Assembly: GCF_964204645.1 (NCBI RefSeq)
Contig: NC_134029.1
Location: 23,640,450-23,704,449 of the forward strand
Direction of reading: 5' to 3'
DNA length: 64,000 nucleotides
Source of the DNA: Tubulanus polymorphus
Taxonomy: Eukaryota; Nemertea; Palaeonemertea; Tubulaniformes; Tubulanidae
Of the stretch, positions 36,771 to 50,300 are shown one piece after another. A program made the translations under genes and the position numbers. Positions within the stretch are counted from its first letter, which is position 1. Every line of letters starts with the position of its first letter. The notes under the pieces are model-generated. The model searched no databases. It saw only the letters and a program-made list of their open reading frames with translations, and had not been told where the DNA came from.

Positions 36771-39700
36771 TCAGTTTAAACCCTGCCTCCACGACGGAAC
36801 CGCCCTAAAAAGAGAATAAAATAAGTGATCATTTAAATCAACAAAATATTGTAAAGCTAAATGTATGTCTACAAAATATATACATGTATCGATATGTACC
36901 TATGTGGCATCTGATAAACCTGACCAGTTTTATCAGATAGTTCCGTAGTTCTCTGTCGCTCTTTCCAACCTTCTGTTAATCGATATAAACGACTCGGATC
37001 TCTGGGCACAGCGATCTGCAGAATAATACAATAAAAATATCATCTATTTTAGGTAAACAAATATGTAATAGGAACTCGATGTCTGAACAGAGCTGCCCTG
37101 GTAGCTCAGTGGGATAAGGCGTGAGGCTGTTGCATTCACTATCAGCGCTGAGTTACAAGCGGGTTCCAGTCCTGTTTACTACTTACAGTGTGCAGGCAAC
37201 ACTGTAAAGCCTGTGGTTAGTTTACAATAGAAATCCAATGGGTGTTTTGAAAAATCAAGATTCGAATGACGTAAAGCAAAATAAACAAACGAACGATATT
37301 AAGGCTAATCGATCGATCACTATATTACCATCACTGGCCTCTTGAACAACAGCAAGAGAACAAACAACATCGACACTGACACCTTGCGAGTGAAGATTTT
37401 GTGTTGGAATTTTAAGCCCGATATGGGATCATTCATTTATTACATCGCATAAAATTTAGCTTTTTCAACCCCCCTCTGTACGCAAAATCGGCCATTTTTT
37501 CATATACATTAAGCATTACAGTACGCAATTGCACTGACCCCTCCCCCTAATGCGTACGTAATAAATGAATGACCCCTATTCGAAATTACCTTTTTTCTTG
37601 CTTTTTCTAATCGTTTTTGTTTTTCTTCTTCCTGTTCTTTCTTCGACTTCATTTTAGTAATTCTTTCATTTAGAATCTGGTCGTTCTAAGAAACAACAGA
37701 ACCCATTAATTTCATACCGGTTCCCGGGAACAAGTGAGGAATGGAACCATTCTCTGAATATACTCAACTCTTTCTTTAATCTTCCTCGCATTATCAGCCA
37801 ATTGTCTTTTCTTATCTCTTTCTTCTTCATCTTTTCTAAGTTCTGTATGTTGTTGTCGTATTTGATCTTCTAATTCTCTTTCTTTACGATATTCTTCAAC
37901 TTGAGCTTTAATCTTCGCCTGCGGTTTATAAAGATGAGTTAAAACAAATACGATAGATTCATTACTGACTTATCTCATACTTCCAGTTCAGCCATCATTG
38001 CCACTAGGAGTTATCTCACAGCTGATCCTTCTTAGTCGCTGTTTGTTATCGGCACACATGAATGACACATTTGATTGGCTGGCAATTTGAACAAACTATG
38101 TTTCATTGAGCAATGTATGAATATGTAATAGCCCTATTGCCAACTATGAGATAACTTGAAGTAGCAAGTTGGGGGAGGTGCACCGTATTCTCAAGGTGGC
38201 AGTAAACGCATAGTTGATACCTGTCTCTCTTTATCTTTTTCGCTATCTTTAGCCTTTTTAAGATCTTCCCTCAGCCTTTTTTCCTCTTTCTGCGCTTTCT
38301 CCAACTCTTTTTGCACCTGAAAAATCCGATCAAAATCAACTGATTTTAAAATCTTCCTGAATAAGATGATTATAAGCGAACTAGATTTAACGAACCTTCC
38401 ATGCGTTCAACCGAGCGAATCTTTCCTCTTTTTCGGCCTCGATTTGTTGTCGAAGCGTTTCCGCGCGTTTCCTCTCTGCCAGTTCTTCTGCCTCTTGTTC
38501 TTTCTCCACGTTCAGCAATTCCTCTTCTTTTTCTGCCTGCAACAAATCATTAAACAAACATCCATTGTCATACGAAAACAGGCATTCCTAAAGAATACTG
38601 AGTACATATCAGTCGTACTCACATCTTTAACTGATTTCCATTCTTGAATGGCTATTTTCTTTCTTTCATTAAAGTCCAAGTAGTCCAGATACCAGGTCTC
38701 GTGTTCAATAATCGATTCTTCTGTTTGTGTTGGTAAAGCAGGAATCAATTCTTTCAGGAAAATGGGTTTTCCCTACGATAAAAGAACGTGTTTTTATCAT
38801 AAAATCAATCGTCAGTAGATACCTGAATCGGGGACAGTAAGTTTGAGTAGACAGAATTTTACCTTGTATTTATTTCTGAATTTTAAGAATGTCTGGTGGT
38901 CGTACTCGTCCCATCCACCTTTATGGCCACCAGTTTGAGACAAGAATTTCTTAAAAAGAAATACATAGCAGTTGAAAAATGAACCTTACATATAACTACT
39001 ACAATCATTCTAGAATGAAGATAATTTCACCTCGAATGCAGCGACTGCCGGTGGCAAATCTTTCGTGACATCACGAGCTGACGTCAGTGGTTTTGATCGA
39101 TTAGTTTTAAGCGGTTCCGGAACTGGTAGAATCGACCATGTTTCAATTCGTTTTTCTAGAGCCGACACTTCTAACGCTGTAGTCCTTTCATCTGTCATCA
39201 ATTCATCATACCTGTTCAAAATATTTTACACGATAATTATGTCACATATGAAAAATCAACTATTTCTTCAAAACCAACCTCAAACGCTGCTGTTCTTTAA
39301 ATTGTGTTACACTCTGTTCAATGTCTTCCATGATGACCTTCAGTTTCTCAACAACTGTAAATTGATAAATCAGATCATAAGGTAAAACCTGCTTAATTCA
39401 ATACAGTAAAATCTGCTTAATTCAAAATAGTAAAATTTGCTTTATTCATCTTTATTTATTTATACGAACTTACATTCAGGAGTAGGTTTGATATCTTTCA
39501 ATTCTCTCTGAAACTTGCTGACGTTGTTTCTAATCTTATTCAGTTGTTGTTGTAACTTTATCTCTGAAATAGAAACAATTCACGATATAATCATTTCACT
39601 TTGATATCGATAAGGTCTCGAGATTTCAATAAACTCATGAGAAATTATTGATTTACTTTCGTTTTTTCGTTCGTCGTTCATTTTTAAATCCATTTCTTCC

Positions 39701-39965
39701 AACGGCATAAAATCTTTACGAAAATCATTTCTCTTATTGAAGATATGTGTCCCTCTTTCCTTCTCGAGATTTTTTACTCTATAATCGAAAACCAGGAATC
39801 ATTATACATGAAATGGAATAAGCACGTACATACCTCAGAAATATCAAGACAGCATCAAACTAATCGATCACGATGAATTACTCACTTGATTTCAAGCTGA
39901 TGAATTTCTTTGATCAATTCAAATTTCTTGCTTTGCTCCGTTTTATTGATTTTACTTGCGGCCAT
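36771..39965 (-). CDS. CCDC112: Coiled-coil domain-containing protein 112
   Basis: Long coiled-coil protein; the human protein has been linked to centriolar satellites. Thirteen exons: 39965-39886, 39778-39657, 39563-39474, 39354-39279, 39211-39031, 38949-38863, 38772-38623, 38536-38396, 38316-38221, 37918-37769, 37685-37590, 37015-36900, 36804-36771. Phases agree throughout and give 472 residues (human about 446). The diagnostic centre is TGGHKGGWDEYDHQTFLKFR then KGKPIFLKELIPALPTQTEE and HETWYLDYL. A charged Glu/Lys/Arg/Gln helix of about 170 residues follows, and the C-terminus has RDPSRLYRLTEGWKER and HRAVPSWRQGLN-stop. A phase-1 junction splits HR/AVPSW. It starts at the first ATG (MAASKINKTEQ). 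A possible 5' untranslated exon with a GTAAGT donor lies near 40625. Confidence 0.93.
37085..37205. repeat. tRNA-derived SINE or tRNA pseudogene
   Basis: CTGGTAGCTCAGTGGGATAA fits a Pol III A box and GCGGGTTCCAGTCCTG a B box about 55 bases later, in the spacing of a tRNA. No acceptor stem closes it, and it sits in a CCDC112 intron. More likely SINE-derived than a working tRNA gene. Confidence 0.65.
37425..37576. mobile_element. MITE family A, copy 2 (CCDC112 intron)
   Basis: Ends GGGATCATTCATTTATTAC and GTAATAAATGAATGACCCC are inverted. The interior is shared with copies at 8401 and 51652. The right end lies 14 bases beyond a CCDC112 splice donor (exon ends 37590). Confidence 0.9.
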
Positions 39966-40046
39966 AGTTGATTTATCTTGAAAGCAAGAAAATACATGAA
40001 GCGCTTACTACTTTTTGTTCAAATTCAAATGTCGGTGCGATTCAAG

Positions 40047-40344
40047 AATAGGGGACTATAGCAATATATATGTAGTGATAGTAATCAAATTAGTGATAAT
40101 ATTAGTAATTGATAATGATGATATATTATGATAGTAATATATATATAGTAATTAATGAAGATTAGGGAACTAAACTTAACCCTAACCCATCAACGTCCCG
40201 TAGACCGCCTCACTACAACAATTAACTCAACTACTTTTTTTACCGCGCTACCCGTGCGCTAGTGGGGTCTCCAAACCTTCGGTTTGGTTCCCTAACCGCT
40301 ATCTCTAAACCTAACCCTAAACCTAACCACTAGTCCCCTATTCT
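40047..40344. mobile_element. Inverted-repeat element with telomere-like interior
   Basis: Ends AGAATAGGGGACTA and TAGTCCCCTATTCT are perfect 14-base inverted repeats. The interior right side has CTAAACCTAACCCTAAACC and the left side AACTTAACCCTAACCC, which look like degenerate CCCTAA repeats. Lies in the CCDC112/NGLY1 divergent region. Confidence 0.8.
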
Positions 40345-41016
40345 TATGATGATGACACCAAATATTTACAAAAGGTTTTTGTACATAGCTATTTTACTTT
40401 GAAGCTAATTTTAAAAGAAATTCTGACTAAGTTAACGTAACTTCATCAACATCTACTTCATCAGCAGAACGTCACACTGTCACGACTCGATTCTTCTTAT
40501 CAGTAGTAAGAGAAAATAATGAATGATTGAACGATATAAATATATCGTACCACAAAAACTTCGCCAGTTAGATTTTATTTATAATATCAACTCTATACTA
40601 ACGAATATACTTGATTGATTTGAACTTACTTCCTACTCCACACACACAATAAAGTACTTGGCGCAACCGGATTTACCCCCGGTGGCAGCACCGTACATTC
40701 TCCTAGCGGGATTAATGCGAACTGCCGGCTTTCGCGGACTTAAATGTTCCTTGCAATCGATCGGGATCGTATGGTTCAAAGATAGACTAACCAAAATATA
40801 GAGTTTATATTGATGGTTGTGGGAACCCCACATCAACATTAGTTACTATAAATATATTTATTGTAGTTCACAGATAACCCGCTGTTGTTATGTATAGAGG
40901 CGGTACTGAACGGTTGATTGGGAGCTGGTTAACTCTGGCATGCGAGTAATAAAGTTTCAAGGTCGTCGACCCTGGTCAAACATTTTTTGGGCTGAGTCAG
41001 CTGTCAAACTCAAACG

Positions 41017-43898
41017 ATGGTTTATTGCGCTTGTGTTGAAGATCTGCTGTCAAACTCTCGCGAAGATTTTATCAGTTCTTCAGAAATACTGATTAAACTA
41101 GCGAATAACATTTTAAACAACCCCGAAAACCAGAAATACAGACAAATTCGAATATCGAATCCGATGATCGAAAATCGTCTACTAGCCGTGTCAGGAGCGA
41201 TGGAGTGTCTGTTTGAAATGGGTTTTCAAGAAGCTCAGGTGAATAACAGCCTCAGGTTTTTGTATCTACATAACGTTCGTCTAGAGGGCCAGGGCAGGGC
41301 CTTGTCACAATTAGGCTAAAAAAAATTGATACCTTGTTTCTCCGCTCTGCTGAGCTTAAATGTTGACCCGGCCGGCCGCCTATCTACCCAATACATTACT
41401 TTTTTTAAAATCGTGATCAATTTTACCATAACAGACCCGGCCGCTATAGAAATGAACTGTTTATAAATTTTATCATATTTTACAAAAATGACCCGGCCGC
41501 TGCGGAGAAACAAGGTATCATTTTTGTTTAGCCTTATGTATGGTCCGTATATGCAGACCCATAATGACGTTATCCACATGTATGTAGGGATAATAAGTTA
41601 AATTGGGAATGGATCAATTGTATCAAAAGTAATCAAGCCTCTGTGGTAAAGATTCAATTTCAACGTACAAAACTTTCTTAATTTCAGGATGGACGATACT
41701 TACAGTTTCCACGCGGTGCTTTATTCGATAACATGAAGAGAATAAGAGATGATTTAAACTCATCAAGAAATGATCTTCTCTCTAATCAAACTACAACATC
41801 GAGTAACGCTGCTGCTGCTGCGGCTGCGAGTGTACCTGATGCTGCAGGTGCTACTGCATCTGATGGTAATTCTGTAACAGTCAATCATTCAATCGTAAGT
41901 ATATTTCGATCTATTGTTTCTTATTAGCAGTGACGGATCCAGGGGTTATGGGGCATGTCCCAAGACTTTCGTTAAGATAATGGACCTTTCTTTCTAACTC
42001 TAACTCTAATTGAAAAAACTAAAAAATAACACTGCAAAAGATACACTTCATCGATGAAAGTGCGATACTAATAATGATATTTACGATGATTTCTTTAATG
42101 CAGGTGAAAGAAATGATATTTTATCAGAAATTGAATAATTCGTTCGAACACGTTTTGATTTATGAAGATAAATCGTTACAAGCTAAAGCTCGCCGGTGCA
42201 TGCCTACCGAACAATTTACTCGAGATGCTACCGAAAAACTGAAGGCACTGAAACAAGCGACGAATAAAGATGAAACGAACGCCGATGATCTTCCCGGTTT
42301 TAAAGAATTAGTTTTACTCGAATTGTTGAATTGGTTTAAGACGAGTTTTTTTACGTGGGTGAACAGTCCGGAGTGTAGTCGGTGTAACGGCCAGACGGAG
42401 GCTCGAGGGATGACCGATCCGACCGACGAAGATCGATTGTGGGGAGCGTCACGCGTCGAGAATTACTTCTGTTCGAATTGTCGCGAATACGAGCGATTCG
42501 CGCGTTACAATCACCCGGGACGATTACTAGAAACGAGACGTGGAAGATGCGGTGAATGGGCGAACTGTTTTACGCTTTGTTGTCGAGCTCTGAATTTAGA
42601 AGCGCGTTATGTGCTCGATTGGACGGATCACGTTTGGACAGAGGTTTATTCGGAATCGTTCGGTCGATGGTTACATTGCGACCCGTGCGAAAATACGTGC
42701 GATAAACCGCTCACCTACGAGGTCGGGTGGGGAAAGAAATTAACGTACGTGATCGCGTTTTCGAATGAAGATATTCAGGACGTGACTCCCAGGTATACCG
42801 TCGATCAAACAGCTGTTTTATCGAGGCGTGACGACTGTCGCGAAGATTGGCTGATCGATACGATATTCAAGTTGAGATCGAAAAGACAGAAAGATTTACC
42901 GGAACAGCGGAAAAAAGAGCTGGAAATGAGATCGTTGCGCGAATTGATCGAATTCCTCTCACCGAAAGAAGTGAAAGAAGGCGAAAAAAGCGGTCGCCAG
43001 TCGGGATCTCTCGAGTGGAGACTATCTCGAGATGAAATGGGTTCGTCTTCGAAATTTGAGAAATTTACGTTCAGTCTTACGGATAACGAGAAATCGGCGA
43101 AAAGTTTCCATATCACGTATAACTGCGCTAAAGATGTATATACGCGTCTATCGGATAACGGTAATACAATCATGCCGTGGAAATCTTGCGCGTTCGAAGT
43201 AGAAAACGTTATTCGTAAAGTTGAAAACGACTGGAAAATGGTTTATCTCGCCAGAAAAGAGGGTTCGAATACTGCGACTATATCTTGGAAATTTGACTTT
43301 TCTGGTCGGTATTCATTGATTCTGATTCTAATGAGCAAGACCCACGTTTGATGATTTAACAATTCATTTTGACAGTTTTGACTAGACTTCATCATCAATG
43401 ATGAGGTTTAGTCAAAACTTCGAGAGCGTCAGAAAATAAATTGTTAAATCATCAATTGCGGGTTTCGTTCATTAATTCAATGATTCATTCATCGGCATAT
43501 TTAATGAAATTATCAGTGAATTGTTATTTGCTTCTTTTATTTCAGGCAGTGGTCTTCGCGCTGATCAAATTAAGATTAAAGTGAGCAGTACCACTTACGA
43601 GTCTGGGAAAGTAACGTGGGTTTTATGCGGAGGAGACAGTTGTATCGCTGTCAAACCAGGTAATTCTAAGAAAATCCATTCGTCCATTTTTGCATAAGTT
43701 GATAGACATGAATAAGTTTGAATTATGTTTTCAGATGAGGAGGTTGTCACCAGTAATCTGAAAGGTAGTGAAACTCTGACCCTTACTGCTAGATTATCAG
43801 GTGGAAATGGAAACAATGCCTTTCAACATACGCAGTTATTCAGGCAACAGGAGAATAGTGACGACTGTCCATTAGATTTACAAATAACATTCATTTAA
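41017..43898 (+). CDS. NGLY1: Peptide-N-glycanase (N-glycanase 1)
   Basis: Cytosolic amidase that removes N-glycans from misfolded glycoproteins in ER-associated degradation. Five exons: 41017-41238, 41688-41894, 42104-43304, 43546-43659, 43735-43898; 635 residues (human 654). Exon 1 encodes a PUB domain (ENRLLAVSGAMECLFEMGF), which in human binds p97/VCP. Exon 2 ends it (DGRYLQFPRGALFD) and adds an alanine-rich linker. The large exon 3 carries the transglutaminase-like core: zinc-binding CSRCNG and YFCSNCREYE, then the triad Cys in RRGRCGEWANCF, His in WTDHVWTEV and Asp in LHCDPCE. Exons 3-5 form the mannose-binding PAW domain (EWRLSRDE ... ISWKFDFS|GSGLRADQIKIKV). The exon 3 donor GTCGGT is unusual but is the only one that keeps frame. 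All catalytic residues are present, so the enzyme should be active. Confidence 0.97.
41311..41535. mobile_element. MITE family F, copy 2 (NGLY1 intron 1)
   Basis: Left end TTGATACCTTGTTTCTCCGC and right end GCGGAGAAACAAGGTATCAT are exact inverted copies over about 18 bases, capped by TAGGCTAAA and TTTAGCC. Starts about 70 bases after the exon 1 donor. Confidence 0.92.
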
Positions 43899-44328
43899 AT
43901 CAGATTCTGTTTTCCATTTCATTTGTCCGAAATTTGCCATTTTATTTTTCTACATTCTTTCTGATGCTTGAGTTTCTTACAGTGACAGAGCATTAAAACT
44001 ATATGTACCTTGTATATATCTTCATTAATTGTGCAATAATTTCTTTCTGATATTTTCTGTACTTTTGTGTACTCTTCAGTAGACTCCGCCCAATTTGGAA
44101 CCGATCAACTTGGAGTTAACAGTTCAACTCGGGATGTTTTTTGAAATATGTTTGTGACATATATGAAATACATAACATCCAACTCGAGTATCACTCTCTC
44201 AAGTTGGACATATTTTTACGGTCCCAAAAGATTCAACTTCAGCGAAGTCTACTGTATAAAATGTTGTCTAGTGGTGATTTGTTTCTAATTGTATGTAATA
44301 ATGTTTACAGTTGTATTTGAATTGTGCT

Positions 44329-44334
44329 AATAAA
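44329..44334 (+). other. Likely poly(A) signal of NGLY1
   Basis: AATAAA about 430 bases after the NGLY1 stop in AT-rich sequence. Confidence 0.5.
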
Positions 44335-44349
44335 ATATGTTAAAGGGAG

Positions 44350-47300
44350 TTCATTTTTGTTGACTTCGTCTTGAATCTGAATGGAACTATCATCTATTCT
44401 GCGCAATGAAGAGAGGTCCCCAAGTTTCAAGTGGAGAAAATGATGAGTATCCTTGAACACGTCATGTCACGAGGAGTTATGACCGAGGCCAATATTTAAA
44501 TGCAACACGTCGAATTTATTTTTATTTAACATAGTTTATTTCAAGCAAGATAAAGTTACAATTAATTATATCAACAATAACATTAGAAATGGACAGAAGT
44601 GACTGAGAGAGGTCATTTCTAAACTCTGATCATCATCATCGTAACCAATGTGAGAAATTAACTAAAACTTACGCGATTCGCTCGCATTAAGTACAAATGA
44701 TTGAATTAATTGAATACATCGAATGCTGGTTACAAATCGTATTAAAATTCATCGAATTGGAAAAAACTGAAGATGAAAATTACAAGTTGTGAAGATGATG
44801 ATTACATGTGAAGGATGAGAAAATGTTTCGAGCCTCTCTCAGTTTACATAATCACGTGTACATAGGACGAGAATTAATCGTAATAAAAAGTCAAGTTTGT
44901 TGACGATGATTTAACTTCAATAAAAACCGTTCCTTCAAAACAACAACAATAATTATAATTATAATAATAATAATACAGGACATTGCTTTTCTTATTCATT
45001 GACTCGACATGTCTTGCGTTTCTCGCCTTGGTCACATAAAAACAAACATAATTGTGTTAACAAACCCAAAAATCGCTAGTACAGTACTTATTGCACTTAT
45101 CACTTATAAAAAACAGTGTTTTATCATTATGTTATTCATTTTACAGCATGGTAACAATACAACACATCATTGATGTTTTTATTTGTCAACAAAAGAAATA
45201 TCACAATATTGCCACGATCTAGGCTTCATTTCATAAGTATTAATAAACGTTTTTAATTTTTACTAGTTTCATTAGTTAAAACATATCGTTAAATGACTGT
45301 AAGGTAGATATCATCGTACGTCGTAGTGTTATCATCAAAAAGTGGTCCTGCGAATCAATGCCCTTGGAAACGATGGTGGATGGATATTATTCCACAACAT
45401 TTAACAGATGTTCCTCCATATTACATGTACGACATGGCACATGTACATAATTGATTAATTACCCCAAACAATGATTGTCCCAGCTTGAGATGATGGCATT
45501 ACATTTAACATTAAGCCGGTTTTTAACAATGTTTTCTATCATTGAGTCTGTTTAGTTCATCAACGATTGAACATCATCATGAATAAAGAAATTGTAAAAT
45601 CCCGACCCTGATAATCATCATACAGCTGAAATCCCGTTCCCGTGAGAAATATAATTGAAAACATCTAAACCCCTAGTTATAATTCATATCTAGATAATAA
45701 CATGAAGTGTGTGTTATATAATACTATAATATTAAGCTGCGCGTTAGCTTTAAGCTTTAGCAGGCACAGTGTAAGCTCGTTTATGGTAGAGGCCAAAAGA
45801 AGTGCGATGAGGATGCCTCATAAGCTTATACTTAGATTCTGTGATTTAGAAATCTGAAAAAATAAAGTTGTTAAATGAGTAAGTGGCAAGTATTTCAAAA
45901 GGTGAGGACTGACAGAGTATATGACAAGTATTTGATGTCAGAAATATCTTCTTCAGTGTTTTTAACACACATTCAGATTCTTAATGAAGAGATAAAAAAG
46001 CAAGTTGTTGTACGTTTATCATCATTATACCCTGTTACTGATTTGATGTTGTTAGTTTGTAAGCGAATGTCTCATTCACGAATACAGCAATTAATACCAT
46101 TTATACCGGTATAGCAAACTGTAAATTACCATTTCAGCGTTAATACGTATATTGAAGGAAATAAACTATTCAAATACCTGCAAACTACTTATACGTGTGA
46201 TAATATTCATCCACCATGTGCAATACCTACTGCTATTGCATGCACACATTATACATATACATAAAACCCTAAATACCTAAGAAATGTACAATATTCATCG
46301 AGATAAATGTACGAACTTGAGGTTACTACACACACGATCTTACGATACAAGTCCCTTCCAGAGAATCGAATGTTTTCATAGAAGTTCAGCTCAAATGAAT
46401 ACATGAACCGATCAAAGCGCGGCGATCACACGCTGGGACGATTACATACGGGTAAAATTAGCTGGATCACACCCGAGGCAGATTTGGCACAGACCTGGTC
46501 CAAACATTTTGATCAGGCAAAATCTAACCCGAATCAAAGCGACACGGACCTATCAGTGTGAATGGATAATCAGGGTGTGAAAAATGCTCGAGCGATTGCT
46601 TGAATCATCAGTTATGCGCGTACAAGCAGGCATTACCCGGTATTCTGAAATTCACAATTCTCTTGAAGGAAACATACAAGTTCTTACAGAGATTACTCAC
46701 ATGAAAGTACATCTACCATTAATCCAAAAATTGAGGGTTACAGATAATGTATATATATATATATATATACCTTACATATATTTATGTATACAGATACAAT
46801 ATTACTATAAGTTAAGTTTACTATTTACAGGTGTTTTTATCAGAAAAATGGTTTGAACTGCATTCAGCTAGGGAGCGTTTTATCAAAATCATTCAAACCA
46901 TCTTCGTATTAATATTCAAGACCCCTGATTAATGGATAAATGTTCGGTCTGCAAATTGCTTGAAGATCAAATAACTTGCCTTTTCGCAAAGATCACTTTT
47001 TAGCACAATTCTTCGAGTTTATTTCTATATAGCGATCATTCAATATGGCTGGTAATCCTTGCATTTTAAATTCTCATAAAATGGTAACATTCGTAAATCA
47101 TAAAATCTCTCCTTATTATTGCATTCAATATGCTTCAGTGTTGATGAACCAGTGTGTTTCTAAAGCTGCCAGATTTTGCACTTTTAAAAATATCATGATT
47201 TCAATTACCGACTGCACGTCGATGATGATCAGGCGTAGACGTCCAGTATATCAGCAAATACTGCGACGAGTTATATTTAAGCACAGGTCATTCTCGGGTA

Positions 47301-50300
47301 GCAACACGTTTTCAAAACTTTTTGACTAGAACAAATATTAAGGTGTTAAATATAAGCAAATGGACACCGGTCGCTGCGCTGATCAATTTCATTTCAAAAT
47401 ACAGACAATACATTATTATACGGTATACAAATTACATGATTAATAATCGGGATGTCAGTATGATCAGTCAGATTCTAGCACCAAGCTTCAAGCCCAGTCA
47501 GCAGGCGAGGCTGTTTAACAAAAAAATTGCATCTGATCGCGCAAAGATATACTCGTAGCCCGTTCCATCGTCACATATTCATACATATATAAAGCTTATT
47601 TGCCACCATTTTTAAATCGTAAATCAATTCTTCTTTCACAAACACGGTATATACTATAGAGATTTTTGAGAACGTTCCGTTGGTAACTAACACAATTCAC
47701 AGGTCAAATGCACTTTAACGATATAATTTATCACAGTCAGTCGTTAACACTATCTTCAGCTTGTCTCGGTTCTCCAATTCGAGACCGGAGTTTCCTGTAA
47801 TCGTATTCACAACAACATTTCGAAATGACACCGATTCAAGTGTGATCGGCATCGATTTCCATAGCGAGAAGTTTGGCATTATCAGATTTCAGTTCATACT
47901 GGCATTACTGCGTCTTTTAGCTACAATTGCTTCCTACTTTCATTCCTTTCGGTAAGATTTATAAGGACGAATTCCTTCATAGGGATATTGAGATACCGGT
48001 ATATTTATAATTCTTAAGATCCACGATTTAAACATATTCTATTTTTCCTGTCGATGAAAGACTTGCGGGTATTAAGTGTCGCGTCTCAATACTGCGTTGA
48101 CACATTCTCTACGTGATAAGCCGATCTCGTACGTGAAAACATTACGATCATGGATGTGTGAACTCGACATGTACGCGTAGTTAAACACCTGCTCAGATCT
48201 TCATTTCATTTACACGATTAAACAGGATCAGTTTTTAAAACGTTAGAAAGCGAATCGCCGGATCGCCGATTTCTTTAGCGCTACCCTAAAAAGGCACGGT
48301 CAACATTTCTAACATTTTCAATAGCATTTCATCAAGCCGCGATTTTATCAAAAAGTGATGGCGTAATTTTTCAGATGTAACTTGCGATGATTGTTGTAGT
48401 TGAGCACCACGCGGATAGACTACGCACGTTATAATAAAAACTGTCGTTAAAAGTTGTTGCATTGATGTCGTCATGACGATTGATTATAAGCAGCCATTGA
48501 ATGTTATTCTTTCGTCATATAGATAATTTCACCGGGCTTGACGAGTAGTAGAGGTTAGTAGTAGTAGTATGCCGAGTAGCGTGGTCTCTTCTACGCAAAT
48601 GATCTTCGCGATCTTAATATAAGAAATGTTGTCGATATTAACAGCGGCCGCCGGGTGGGCCGCGCTATTCCTAAGAAGCGGGAAGCACAATTGAAAAAAT
48701 CGTCATTCGACTTGTCGTAAAAAATCACAGATTTTTGGTCGTCTCTTCTCGCTATGACGAAACTTATTGAACTAACGACGAAACTTAAAATCATGATGAA
48801 TATTATAATGCCGACATATGCCACCAGTCTCTGTATTATATATAGTTTTAAGTATTAACGCAGCTTTCCATGCCTCTATAATCATATTGTTCGAAAGACT
48901 TGGTTTGATTTTCACGAAGCTTTTTGTCTTTACACCCGTATTTTTTCGCTTTATTCTCCGCCTTATCCGGTCGTATTTTGTTTTCCGACGTATTTTTCGC
49001 GCACGCGCGCAAAAACGAACACACACACACAATATATCATCTCTCGATGCGCAATATCGTTATAACACATTATCGTTTACAAAATGGTCGCCGTCGTTTG
49101 GAACTATTTACAAGTAGCAGTGCAAAAATAAACTTTCTCTTATCTGGACTTATTTCTGAGTTCATACGTAAATACAGCATTCATATTCTTTTAATAACAA
49201 CAGTTTCAACAGTTTTGTTTCATGAATTATTCCCTGTTTTAGATATTTATACACCGATATCGATATATCGTGTTTTCTTATTACACATTTTCTGGAATAT
49301 TATCAAATTTCTTTTTTAACGACGATTTCATCGAATCGCGTTATATATATTTTTTGGAATGATACGTAGATGTTTATTTTTTTTCACCGATCCGTTGCAT
49401 ACTTAATTCATCGCAATCATCTTTACTAACAACCGATGGACTAGAGAAAAACTGGAAAATAATCGTGACGTTTTTCCGCCCATTTTCAGGAGACATTTAA
49501 ATCTGTCACGTCGAACAGAAATGAATTGAAATTTGTGGCAGAAGCATTAAATTTCGGTGACTAGAAAAAAAAGATTGCATATAATATACAATAATAGCTT
49601 AGTATTGCCGGTAACAATCAAAATGCAAAGCTGGATGTAAATAGATAAGATAGCGAAGTCAATAATTTCAGACAAAATCAGTAAATTGCAATAAAATGTC
49701 TTGTCATAAACAAATTTTTCTTTTGGAAATCACTGCCACGAGCTGTAAAGATGATTTGGCCGTTATTTTGAGATCACATTCGGCCAGGCACGCATGAATT
49801 CTTAATTAAGTATGCAACGAAACCAACGAATACAAATTCATATTCCACACTTTTTTTCATCCCATCAGTTCATGATAAATCTGGCATGTTTCATAAGATT
49901 CGACCAGAATGTATTTATCCACTACGCGTGCGCTGTATATAGCCTGAGAGCTTATCACAATTATTTCATTACTTCTTACACATTTCCTTTTTTAAACATT
50001 TCAACGATAAAAACAACAGATCTAATCGCAATTTTACCCAGTTCTCGATCGTAACCACCATTTCAACGTAATAAAAATTCCGCATACGAAAATAAAATTT
50101 TGGATATTTCCAATACAACTAAAATGAACTTTCTCATACAATATTCAACTCATGAAGTTGCTATTAGATTCTGATAGCTACCTAGAGATTGGGGTCGTGT
50201 TGCTGAAAAGTCGCTCTTACTATTGGCATTTGGTATCGTCAAGTCTCTTCTTATTCGGAGTGACTTTAAAGCAACTGACCCAAGAATGTTTAAATGATGG

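Noticed and set aside
37085-37160. Functional tRNA gene
   Set aside because: A- and B-box-like blocks are present but no acceptor stem pairs and it sits inside an intron; SINE or pseudogene fits better.
42805-43173. Minus-strand 122-residue frame
   Set aside because: Shadow of the NGLY1 catalytic exon on the other strand.
46584-47558. Run of plus-strand frames as a multi-exon gene
   Set aside because: The frames are short, AT-driven, lack consistent phase and splice sites, and resemble nothing known.
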